From positions 2,668,001 through 2,728,000 of the forward strand of contig OX485806.1 in assembly GCA_950295325.1 (NCBI GenBank): DNA of 60,000 nucleotides, written 5' to 3'. Positions 23,580-33,335 of this stretch are shown here, one piece after another. The notes beneath the pieces were generated by a model, which searched no databases, was not told the origin of the DNA, and worked only from the letters and a program-made list of their open reading frames with translations. Position 1 is the stretch's first letter. Every line of letters starts with the position of its first letter. The stretch is from Polytrichum commune (Eukaryota; Streptophyta; Polytrichopsida; Polytrichales; Polytrichaceae). The position numbers were made by a program, and so were the translations under genes.

Positions 23580-24300
23580 GTTTGATTGGTTTAAAAGACA
23601 TAACATGTCATCTTTTTCTTAGTCAATTTGCAAAAGAACCTAGTGCAATATGCTCCTACTTGACTGCAAGATGTTTTGATGTTGATGTTCTTTGCACTCA
23701 AAGTAGACAAACGACTAGTCAATTATGCCCAACATCATATACAATTAATATATTGTGTTATAATGCACTACATATTGTCTATTTATATGTCCATAACATG
23801 TCTTAATCGACTACAAACAACCTATTCGTATACAAACGATAGTCAATTAACCATATAAGCCATGTTCTTTTTTACTAATAAACCCTACCATAATATAGTC
23901 AATTACTATATACCAATTAGTCAACAACGCCACAAAAAGCTATGTTTTATTGACTAGGAGTAGTCTATTATATCTCATAATGTTTGTCAAGATGAATCAT
24001 CAGGGTAGTTTATTTGACCATCCATAGTCTACTTATGTGTGTTTTATTGACTACCCATAGTATAATGTTTCTATGTGTTTTGACTACCCGTAGTCTAATG
24101 TGCTTTGATACTTGTGACTAGATGTAGTCTAATGTATCAATGTTTTATTGACTGACTATAGTCTAATGTAAAGATCAGAAGCATAGTCTAATGTACACAC
24201 CCGACCCATAGTCTAATGTACATCATGTTTTTTAGACTGCGTAACATTTGACTATGTCTTATTAGACTAATCTGAAACGACTAGGAAGTCAAAAAGTAAT
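23580..24300 (+). repeat. 3' subterminal repeats of the CACTA element
   Basis: At least ten copies of TTGACTA..../TAGTCTAATGTA-type motifs occur, for example near 23954, 24048, 24085, 24115, 24150, 24180 and 24205. They often appear as GACTA-4 bp-TAGTC short palindromes. The same palindromes occur at the 5' end. They are likely transposase-binding sites. Confidence 0.8.
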
Positions 24301-24367
24301 TGAGTATTTTATAAATTCAAAGAAATCATATGTCCAGTCATATAAACCGTGATCTGTACTAGTGCAT

Positions 24368-25975
24368 CCAACTAGTGTCATCCCTAAAATGGAATCTCCA
24401 AAAAGAACTCACCTTAAATAAAGCCAAACAACAAGGCAAACTACTCGCCGCCTCCCGGCAAGCTTAAAACAAAAAATCAAAATCCTTAATACCGTCATAA
24501 AACCTCGGATTGCCTACGCATACTATGCGGTCCCCTTTACAAAACCCGATATTAAAAAACTTGATAAAATAATCAGTAAAATAACAAAAGAAACTTGCAA
24601 CATACCAAAAAGTACAGCCAATATCCTCACACACTTACCCCACGAAAACTTCGGCATAAATATGACCTCACTACTCCCAGACTACATTCATTGTATAGGT
24701 CAGCAACTACTACAAGCCCTCAACGATCCAGGGCAACTAGGTACAATCTATCAAGGCCTAACCAAATACATATCCACTAAATACGGAGGTTCCCTACACC
24801 TACCTAAACTAAAACAACAAGCGTGCTCTAGGTCCCCTATAGCACGGACATTATTCCTACTCAAAAGAGAATATGAAATACATGTAACCACCAAAAACAA
24901 AACATTTCCAATCAAACAAACCCCACTAGAAATAGCATGGAGAACCAACCCCATATACAACACCCTCTCGGACCACTCTAAAATACAATCCCAAAAATAC
25001 CTAAACAAACTCTACACATATGGCATAACCACCCTATCACAAATCTTAAACAAAACTAGCACATCCATCCTCACCCCCGAAGAATTCCGCATCACACACA
25101 AAAACGCACCCAAAACCATTAAGGCGGCACTACAACAAGCACAAATATTATTCCCTCAACCACAACAACCCGCACCCCAAACAACACCCCAAACAACACA
25201 ACACCCGACACAAACCACCGACCCCAACCTAAACCCAATACTTGGGAACGCCATACATAAAATCATAAAAGAAAAAACTACCACAAGAAAGGACAAATGG
25301 GAAGCACAAGCCATCAAAACAACATACGTATGCCAATGGCAGACCACGAACAACATCACACATCAATGGCGCACAGAAGAAGACTTACTCCACCCGGACA
25401 ACATATTCTTAAACCATAACCTATTAACCATCACACAATACCACACCGCAACCACAACACAAAACACCACTAACACATATGCCAACTACCTCACCAATAC
25501 CCAAACAAAAGACACTAAGTTTATACATCCACCACTAACAATCACCAACCTCACACTAAGCATCCATGAATGTAACCCCGACAAAGATATCATAACCAAC
25601 AAACCGTCCATAACAACACACGCATTAAGAGCAAATATATATGACCAAAAAGGAAACTACATAGCTACCCTTACCCTCGAAAGGTTACATTGGCTATGGA
25701 ACCAATTCTCTCATAACACTCTTCAACACCTCACTAACTTCCTACAACCACCACCACAAGATTTTGAAACAGAAATCCTATGGCTCCTACAAAGATACAT
25801 AACTATACTCCCCAGGAAAAAGCCAAAAACTATCCAACCAAATAACCTACACCAAACACTACCCCCCGAAATCACCAAAACACTCATAGAATCCTTCCAA
25901 ATTACACACTCATACTATTCATCCCCCCTCACTTGCCCTACCCAACTCACCCAATATAACTCCCCACACACTTGA
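24368..25975 (+). pseudogene. ORF2, RT thumb and linker after the CACTA insertion
   Basis: The RT reading resumes directly after the duplicated CAT with LVSSLKWNLQKELTLNKA. A one-base shift near 24464 passes to the frame KILNTVIKPRIAYAYYAVPF, TKPDIKKLDKIISKITK, then HLPHENFGINMTSLLPDY, the typical thumb of LINE RTs. The frame then stays open to TGA at 25973. The same frame resumes at once with DILFGSIGKANSAKW, so the stop is likely a mutated codon (Trp inferred). The linker of about 400 residues is Thr/Gln/Pro/His-rich, matching the A/C-rich base bias. Confidence 0.85.
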
Positions 25976-27250
25976 GACATACTATTTGGATCAATAGGCA
26001 AAGCAAACTCGGCCAAATGGACAGGGCATGGACTAGCGTTCCCCACGGACCACAATACAACCCTCGAAGCCCTCCACTGGGCTAGAATGGCCGCTAAAGA
26101 GGATGCACAAACAATCACTATCCTAATAATAAACCACAAGGATTGGACACCACAACAAATACCACTCACAAACCCGGACATACACATCCTAGCCACAATC
26201 CCACCACATACTATAACATACAACCCCACGCCAGAATGGCCAAAATACTACCAATACACCGAACCATCCCTTACATCAATCATATGCGTACACAACCAAG
26301 GAACCATACTAAATAACACCCAAATACCAACCGCATTACAAAGAATACTCAAAAACACTACACATACACACATAGACATCCACCCCATCAAACCCACACC
26401 CACACATTACAACGTTAAATTCTCTAACGCATGGAAAAATGCCCCTAAAACCACCCCCCTCCAAACCATAAACACCCACATAATACCCCTACCAAGCACA
26501 TTCACAAACACATACCCCCTTAAATTCCACCCACAACAGTGCACACATACGGATGGATCATTCATCCCCCCGACCAAAAACTCCGAAGGCCAAATAGAAG
26601 GAAACATTGCATGATCGGGAGTATATAGCCCTAACAACAACACAAAAATCTCAGAAAGATTACCAGGCTACCAAAACATACTTAGAGCCGAACTCAATGC
26701 AATTCTCATTGCCGTTAAAAATATACAACTCACTAAAATAGACACACACATATTTACGGATAGCCTTAACAGCATATATCTAATTAACAACCACATCCAC
26801 CGCCCAACATCACAACACCACCACCCAAACAAACTACTCATAGCAACAATAGTACGACATATATACTGGACCCCACACAAAATACACATACATAAAGTAC
26901 GGGCTCATACAAGCATCACCGGAAATGAAATAGCAAATGCACTAGCAAACGAAGGAACTACCAAAGAAAAACCGAATACCACCCCACGTATACACACTGC
27001 CCACTCGACCCCATACTGGCTAGCAGGCTGCCCAACAGCCACACACGACGGAGCCATCCGTAACTTACGTACATTCACAACCAAAGAACACGAAACCAAT
27101 GAAGCAAGCCTAGCCAAACATAAATTCCCATACGTAGACAAATGGCTATCCAATACCCAAATAAACCAAAAACTCTCCAACCATTTTTGGCAAGACGAGA
27201 AAATCCCGGATACCCAAATCACCCAAACACTCAAATTCAGATACGCCCAA
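25976..27250 (+). pseudogene. ORF2, RNase H domain
   Basis: In the same frame as the thumb, RNase H begins at about 26540 with CTHTDGSF (first catalytic Asp, codon 26552). It continues after TGA 26612-26614 with SGVYSPNNN, then LRAELNAIL (Glu), IFTDSLNSIYL (second Asp), and KVRAHTSITGNEIANALANEG. The last motif is normally GNExAD, so the fourth acidic residue is Asn (AAT). This could be one more G-to-A change or natural variation. The domain removes RNA from the RNA-DNA hybrid during reverse transcription. RNase H after RT occurs in I-group and Dualen LINEs and some plant L1s. Confidence 0.85.
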
Positions 27251-27973
27251 TATATGGGTAACCACAGGAAAAACATATTTTGGCCTATCACACACCCAAA
27301 CCCCAATTGCACGCTATGCCATAAAAATGAACGTGACACATGGCCTCACCTACTATCCACATGTGAGCACCCATTCCTTAAAGGACTTAGAATTGCACGA
27401 CACAACAAAGCAGTACATCTCATCGCCCAAACATTACAAGCCAACAAAAATACCAGATTCTTTACACTAACAAACGCATGTCACTTTAATAACCAACCAC
27501 AAGAACAAACAGTACCAGAATGGCTGCTCCAATGCACTTGCCACCCAAACCCATGCCAATGCCTCGCCAAACTAAGACCAGACATCCTATGCATACTCGG
27601 AGCACCAAAACAAATACAACCACCTATATCACCCTCTCCCGAACATACGATCCAATTCATTGAATTCACATACTGCCATGATAGATTCCCAGAACAAGCC
27701 ATCACACACAAACATGCCAAATATGACCCACTAAATAACATCATCCAAAACAATGGTTGGAAAACCAACCCCCTCATAACCATCACGGCAGGAGTAAGAG
27801 GAGCCATACACGAACACTCCATTGAAAATCTCACAAAAATAAACATCCCAAAATCAAACATCAAAAAATTGATGAAAGACATACACCAAAACGCCATCAA
27901 ATACCTTACCTACTTAGTACTAAATAAAAGAAAACTAGACAACAAACAAAAACCCGTACCCCCTCCTAATTAG
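27251..27973 (+). pseudogene. ORF2, CCHC knuckle and R2-type restriction-like endonuclease
   Basis: The frame continues without break to TAG at 27971-27973. CTLCHKNERDTWPHLLSTC is a C-x2-C-x9-H-x4-C zinc knuckle. It is followed by RIARHNKAVHLI, then LRPDILCILG (PD at 27578-27583), FIEFTYCHD (Glu 27 residues after the PD Asp), and KHAKYDPL. The order CCHC, RHN, PD, acidic residue, K..KY is that of the restriction-like endonuclease of R2-group LINEs. The usual Asp of the second acidic site is Glu here, and the spacing is longer than the R2 pattern. A second, site-specific-type nuclease in a protein that also has APE is the Dualen feature. The RLE call rests on motif order and is good but not proven. 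Confidence 0.72.
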
Positions 27974-28122
27974 AGATAGCTTGTTTGTATTAAAACCCTA
28001 GAGCCCACCTCCCCACAGGAGGCATAAAACCATACACTGCATCACGGAATACCGTGATCAGTGCATGGCTAACGGGCTCGCATTCACGCTGGTATCATAT
28101 ACTAGCGTTACTTTTTCTTTTC
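27974..28122 (+). other. 3' UTR of the non-LTR element with three stem-loops
   Basis: Three consecutive hairpins can be drawn: CCTCCccacaGGAGG (about 28010), ATCACGGaataCCGTGAT nested in an outer CACTG/CAGTG pairing (28035-28065), and ACGCTgGTATcatATACtAGCGT (28086-28108). A pyrimidine tail CTTTTTCTTTTC precedes the right TSD in place of poly(A). Structured 3' ends are recognised by RT in R2 and some other LINEs. Confidence 0.7.
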
Positions 28123-28135
28123 TTTAGGAAAGTCG
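28123..28135. repeat. Right target-site duplication of the non-LTR element
   Basis: TTTAGGAAAGTCG, identical to 8274-8286. Confidence 0.92.
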
Positions 28136-28438
28136 CTGAGAAAAGACCAAGAATATTAATTTTTCTCGCTATCAGACTTTGTTGAACTACTTGGCGTTTG
28201 AGCCACCTTGAATTTGAATAATCAAGCACGGATTGTGTTTTAGGGCATTTATATGTGATACATACTTGCAAGGCAATTTTCTGGAGCTCTAAGTAGGCCA
28301 ATGTAGCCGGGGTGATTGTATTGGTCTACATGTTGATGTGTTTGATTTCAGCGTTGAAAGTGGATTGTGGATTGGATTGAGAAGTCAACAAGGAGTAATT
28401 TCTCGACTTCAATTGTGTGGTTATATGTTGACATTATT

Positions 28439-29249
28439 GGGGGCATTCACGGTTGAGGTACTACTTTCGGGACAAAGGACTTAAGGACTTAAGGACTAGT
28501 GGATTTCGGCGTTTATCATGATTTACTATTATTTGATCAATAAATTTTAAATAAATAAGTAGATAGTTCATAGGCTATATCAAGAAAGATATTATTTATT
28601 ATTAAATAATCACCAATAATAGAGAAATTCCCTATGAAATAAGTAGATAAGTTATAAAACTTGAAAAGGGGTCAAATGACTTGTTTGGGCCACATCAATG
28701 GCATTTTTTGCTATTTAGGTGTGCATTGGTGGTCAATTATTTCCTATTTTGCATCTTGGTACCTTGGTATAAGTGTCATGTGTCCATTCATATAATTTTT
28801 TTTGTCCAATTCTAATACTAGACGTTCCTTTTAGGTGTGGCCGTGATTATATGTATTTTTGGCCATGTGTTGGTGCCACATGTAAAGTTGGGCAATTGGT
28901 ATTCAATACATTTTTGGTTTTGTTGGTACACACTTGAACAATGATTGTGAGGAAAAAAATTGGGATCGTTTCGATTAATTCTTGTTGTCCTTTCCATTCC
29001 TTGATCCAAAGGTGAACAATTAAGACAACACTCCTAAATGTCCTTTAAGGAATCAAAATGATATCTTAGATGACCCTATTCCTTCTAAATTAACTTTGTC
29101 GGTGTACTCAATATGGAGTATGAATTGTAGGTATGATCCAAAATATGCTTCACAATACAAATCTAAGCATACCAAGCATGTGAAGTTATCTAAAAAAGTC
29201 CTTTTTCCGTTAGACACCCAAAAGTAGTACCCCAACCGTGAATGCCCCC
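28439..29249. mobile_element. 811-bp TIR element
   Basis: Both ends begin GGGGGCATTCACGGTTG, then (A/G)GGTACTACTTT, about 33 bp with two mismatches. TATT flanks both sides (28435-28438 and 29250-29253). There is no coding capacity. The superfamily is not clear: the G-rich ends fit several cut-and-paste groups and the four-base flank match may be partly chance. Confidence 0.75.
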
Positions 29250-29408
29250 TATTATATCAATCTAAAGTCTTTGTGGTTGTGAATTGGTTGAATTACCATC
29301 GCATGTCACGCTATAGTCTGGAGTTGAGAAGAGTTTAATAAAATCCGAGAGGCTGTAAATCAAGCCAGAGGGATCATGCTAGTCTTGTGAGATTGTTATT
29401 GCCTTAGA

Positions 29409-30290
29409 GTGATTTCTTACATTGTATTGTTATAATAGTTTGGTATCACATCCGCCAAAGTTACCTTTCAAGATATAGTTTTGTGAATCAAAATCAATGG
29501 TCAGCATCTGTGATGACTTGAAGCACTTGCTTGTGTTCTCGGGGGGGTCAGTGTGTTAAAAAGTTAAGGATATAGGTGCAAACAACTACTATTTTATAGG
29601 GGGGCACTACTTTCAATTCTCTTCTTTTTTTCACATGCTATCATTATGTAATTTTCTACTTTGGGTTAATAGAAAAATGGCTTGCATTACTTATAATTCC
29701 AAATTACCTATTATTCCATACCCTATAGTACTTTAAAGATGTCCAGTGCCATTTTTGATACCCTATATTACTCTTCAGTCCATTTATAATTTTTTGTCCC
29801 CATGTTTTAAAAATACCCTATCATTTGTTCGCACGTATATTGCTACTCCAACAAATCACTTTCCCCCCCCCCCCCCCGAGCTTGTGTTTAAGCAATTTGA
29901 TAAGTGGACTTGAGAGGAAGATCAAAGCAATTGTGCTAATTTCAACTATTGAGTGTTGATGAGGAAATCTGATTCCTTAGGGCCGAAAAGTCAATTGCCT
30001 CGCTATGAATTTTGCTTGGTAGCTAGGCAAAACCATTGAGAAAATACAGATTTGACTTTTGTTTGGTCGAATACATACATTGATGAGATTACTTATATGA
30101 TTGGACCATTGACTGGATCATACAATTTAATTACTCGTGAACACTTGAGGAATTGAACACTTATAATTAATGCATGTACATTGATTTCATGATTATAAGA
30201 TAGAGACAATTGGAGTAAGCCTTGGTCATAGAGTCGTCAGTCAATTGACCGAGCTTAATAAATCTACAGCCCATTGATTCTATGCCTCCG
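29409..30290 (+). repeat. Repeat R copy A, segment 1
   Basis: Nearly identical to 52509-53385, including the poly(C) run (about 29863-29877 versus 52957-52972). Near its left edge TTTGGTATCACATCC partly resembles the tRNA-iMet primer-binding site (TGGTATCAGAGC). R may therefore be the interior of a large non-coding LTR-retrotransposon derivative. No LTR pair or coding domain was found, so this is tentative. Confidence 0.85.
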
Positions 30291-30929
30291 AACACCACTA
30301 GTGGAAAGCCCGGGCATTTCCCACACTGCTTGCACAGTGTGAGGACACCTCCGGGCAGCCCCTACACGTGTCAGGGTTGCAAGGTCGTGTTGCAGACTGT
30401 GTGTACGAACAGTCATCCTGGACCAGTCCTATTTTTTATGCCGCGGAAGGTGCAAAACCATGTGTGCTGTGTTCTGGCTGTTTGGTGTAAAAACTTCTGG
30501 GTCCGCAGCATATATAGAAGAGTATATATAGAAGTTTTTACACCAAGCACATATAGAAGAGTATATAGTGCGCATTAAATGTAATCATTAATTCATTATC
30601 CCTAAATATACGTGCCGCACTTTTTGTGTGTCAGGGTTTTATGGGCCACAATTAATTAGTACATATCTCATTAAAAATAAATTTGTATTTAGTTAGATGC
30701 CTCCTTTCGTTGGAGGCCTACTGGCCCACATACATACACACCACCTACCTCTAGTGTGTGTCTACCCATTCTCAAAGCCAAGCATAGGACGGAAGGCCAA
30801 GGGATTCGAACCATGTACCTCATGGTCCCCACTTGGAAGCCTAAGCCACCAACCCATTCAACATCTTATGATATATAAGGAATGCTTCAAGCCTTTGTAT
30901 AGGGGGGCCTCTATTCGCTCTATACTTCT

Positions 30930-31505
30930 ACTATTTACTGTCCATTAGTTACTGTCTATTATTTACTGTCTATTATTTAATGTCTACTATTTACAGTCCA
31001 TTATTTACTGTCTACTATTTACTATCCATTAGTTACTGTCTATTATTTACTGTCTATTATTTAATGTCTACTATTTACAGTCCATTATTTACTGTCCATT
31101 AGTTACTGTCTATTATTTACTGTCTATTATTTAATGTCTACTATTTACAGTCCATTATTTACTGTCTACTATTTACTGTCCATTAGTTACTGTCTATTAT
31201 TTACTGTCTATTATTTAATGTCTACTATTTACAGTCCATTATTTACTGTCTACTATTTACTGTCCATTAGTTACTGTCTATTATTTACTGTCTATTATTT
31301 AATGTCTACTATTTACAGTCCATTATTTACTGTCTACTATTTACTGTCTTTTATTTATTGTTTATTGTCTACTATTTATTATTTACTGTCTATTATTTAC
31401 TGATTTTATTTACTGATTTTATTTACTGATTTTATTTACTGTTTTTACTTACGGTTTGTATTAACAGTTTTTACTTACTATTTTTATTTACTGTTTTTAT
31501 TTATT
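30930..31505 (+). repeat. Minisatellite with ~84-bp higher-order units
   Basis: Units such as TTTACTGTCTATTA and TTAATGTCTACTATTTACAG repeat every 11-14 bp. They are grouped into units marked by CCATTAGTTACTG at 30942, 31026, 31096, 31180 and 31264 (spacings 84, 70, 84, 84). This is a higher-order organisation like that of larger satellites. Confidence 0.9.
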
Positions 31506-31988
31506 GTTCACTTTTGTACAGTCTAACCTCGTTAGTACGACACTCGTTAAGACGACACCCTCGATATTACGACACATTTTTGCGCAACCAAACTTCTTAG
31601 TTCAAAACTCCCTCTTTTAGACGACTATGACACTCGATAATACGACACTTAGAGCGTGCATTTTGTCATATTAAAGAGGGAATAAATGCTAAAATTCCTT
31701 TCATCCATGATATGTACATCTAGAATACATCCATTTTCACTTGGGAACTACTTGAGAACTTCACTTATCATTGGGAACTTAATGATAATTAGGGTTACAA
31801 GTGTAGAATGGACTTGGTTTAGGGTTAGAGGGGCCTCCTCCCTAGTATGTTGCCTCTTGTGCACTCTCTTGGATTCTTGCAATCTCCAATCTTTGTGCAC
31901 TCTCTTGCATTCTTGCAGTTTCCAATTCAATCTTCTACAATCTCCAATTCAATCTTGCAGTACTCCAGACTAGTCTCGCATAATCTTG

Positions 31989-32258
31989 CTTCTTGATCTG
32001 TGTGGCAAATGTTCCATCTCCTAAGCATAGCTTGATATTTTTTTTGTTTGGTGGCCGGCCTAATCTGTAAGCATTTCAATCTTCTACCGAGTTCAATCAA
32101 CTATGATCACTGTATTCATAGTTTCTCTTCTGCTTACATCATAAATGGATAGGTTTGTGCTGCTAAACCCTACCTCTAATCACATCGACATTCCTTAACC
32201 TTGTGCAGAGATCTCTTGAGCTAATCAATGTGTGAGCAGTTCTTGGTTTTCTTGATTT
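31989..32258 (+). pseudogene. Internally deleted relative of the B3 gene fragment
   Basis: The stretch tracks 19437-19960 of the CACTA element: TGTGGC.AATGTTCCATCTCC, CTGTAAGCATTTCA.TCTTCTACCGA, then, after a gap, GTATTCATAGTTTCTC, GTGCTGCTAAACC and GAGATCT.TTGAGCTAATCA. The gap removes the conserved B3 core (HLPHRDD to FKIYIF). Two different DNA transposons therefore carry pieces of the same host-gene lineage. Confidence 0.75.
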
Positions 32259-32273
32259 GCTCTGATTTCAAAA

Positions 32274-32648
32274 TTGCGATTGGGTGATGATGAGATGTCT
32301 ATCGAGACTTATATTCAGATGGAAGGGGAAGAGATTACTGAGCTAGAATTGACAACTGATGAGTTGGTGGATGCCGCTTTGGGAGTCAATCATGCACAAG
32401 GCTTTGATCTTAATGTTGATTTGCATTCAGTAGATGTGGATGATGTTGCTCCACCTACAGTAAAACTTAGTGATGCTAAACATCATGCATCATTGTTGTC
32501 TAATTTCTTATTAGACAACTCTTTACATTTTGGTGTTAATGAAATGATTAGTTTACAAAAGCTAGTAGGGAATTTAGAGAAGATGACAGTTGCTAACTTA
32601 GGTAGGCAACACCAGAGATCTTTGAACTCTTATTTCAAGAGTTCTTGA
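32274..32648 (+). pseudogene. C-terminal piece of a pogo-like transposase
   Basis: A 124-codon frame, acidic at the start (EMSIETYIQMEGEEITELELTT), continues DELVDAALGVN and ends in a Gln/Arg/Ser tail, LNSYFKSS. The pattern 'Y(I)...E...LTDDEIV', then a helical C-terminus ending in a short '(I/L)..(Y/F)F', is that of plant pogo/Tigger-like DDE transposases. The helix-turn-helix and DDE core are absent. Its position between pogo-type TIRs supports the call. I see no reason to treat it as a functional gene. Confidence 0.5.
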
Positions 32649-33166
32649 GAATTTTTGTATTTGTTTGGAGTTATAAGTTATTATTTCATACACTTCCTAA
32701 ACCCTAAACTCAATGTATATGGTTTGAATCTCATATTTCTTATGTTTTTGTATTCCCTCGATAGTACGACAATTTTAGGCCATTTGTCATATTAACGAGA
32801 AGACGACACCTCGATAATACGACATTTTTTGCGTTTCCCAAAGGTGTCATACTAAAGAGGGAGAACAGTAGATCTTCTAGCTAGATCTAGATCTAGAAGT
32901 AAGTCACCTACCTAATTAAAGATAGAACATTCTTTCACGGACTTCCTTGCCATTGAGTATTTACTATTTAAGTGCATTTATGTTGGATGAATGCATGTAA
33001 TGTCTCTCTTCTACCTTAATTAGTAGTTAATTAGCTAGGTGACTCCCTTCTAGCTAGATCTAGACCTAGAAGGAAGTCACCCACCTAATTAAAGATAAAA
33101 CATTCTTTCACGGACGTCTTGCATGACATTAAAGTGACACAACTCTTACACATATGTGTAAGAGTT

Positions 33167-33275
33167 TTAAGCTTTTGCTCGATTTTTGAGCTCCGCAACA
33201 CAATTCTTACATGTAATTACATGCATGTAAGAATTGTGTTGCGGAGCTCAAAAATCGAGCAAAAGCTTAAAACTC
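33167..33275. repeat. Subterminal palindrome (second copy)
   Basis: GAGTTTTAAGCTTTTGCTCG...CTCCGCAACACAATTCTTAC pairs with its reverse complement across an ACATGTAATTACATGCATGT centre. It is the counterpart of 6289-6392. Confidence 0.9.
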
Positions 33276-33335
33276 CCACACAAAAGCTTTTTGTGTCAAA
33301 ACTTCGTGTCGAAGAGACCCCCTTTCCTAGTAGTG

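Larger units (their letters stand above)
16527..24364. mobile_element. Non-autonomous CACTA element carrying host-gene fragments
   Basis: The ends are CACTAGTACAGA (16527-16538) and its exact reverse complement (24353-24364), with imperfect similarity continuing for about ten more bases. Total length is 7838 bp with 3-bp TSD CAT, diagnostic of the En/Spm superfamily. I find no TNPD/TNPA-type transposase. The body holds fragments resembling a B3 transcription factor and an RlmH-type methyltransferase, other unassigned exon-like pieces, a nested pogo-like MITE and telomere-like motifs. This is the pattern of a gene-capturing (Pack-type) CACTA. Both ends are crowded with GACTA...TAGTC motifs. 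Confidence 0.95.
8287..28122 (+). mobile_element. Full-length Dualen/RandI-like non-LTR retrotransposon, interrupted
   Basis: The element spans from GAAGAGGGGG just after the left TSD to CTTTTTCTTTTC just before the right TSD. Removing the CACTA insertion (7838 bp plus 3 bp TSD) leaves about 12.0 kb. The order is 5' UTR, ORF1, TAATG overlap, ORF2, 3' UTR with stem-loops. ORF2 carries 2A-like motifs, APE endonuclease, RT, RNase H, CCHC and an RLE-like nuclease. APE plus RLE in one protein is the hallmark of the Dualen (RandI) clade described from Chlamydomonas; the clade call here is by architecture, not by phylogeny. The coding strand is rich in A and C and very poor in G. The copy is defective: at least five frameshifts, nonsense codons and the insertion. 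Several stops fall at predicted Trp or Gln codons and look like G-to-A or C-to-T transitions, as methylated plant transposons accumulate. Confidence 0.88.
31519..32868 (+). mobile_element. pogo-like DNA transposon, internally deleted, TSD TA
   Basis: The left end is CAGTCTAACCTCGTTAGTAC. The right end, reverse-complemented, is CTGTTCTCCCTCTTTAGTAT, and TA flanks both (31517-31518 and 32869-32870). Both ends hold further CTCGATA.TACGACA repeats. The empty site CTTTTGTAGATCTTCTAG is present in the relative at 6163-6180, confirming the borders. The 1350-bp body keeps only a transposase C-terminal piece (32274-32648) and a fragment related to the B3 copy of the large CACTA element. Confidence 0.9.
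30296..33335. mobile_element. CACTA-family element inside R copy A
   Basis: The left end CACTAGTGGAAAG is preceded by CAC. The right end, reverse-complemented, reads CACTACTAGGAAAG and is followed by CAC (33336-33338), consistent with a 3-bp TSD. The interior shares with the element at 4718-6454 the TATATAAGGA segment, the TTTACTG minisatellite, the CTAGATC blocks and the ACATGCATGT palindrome. A 1350-bp pogo-like element (31519-32868) has inserted into it. It appears non-autonomous. Confidence 0.7.
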
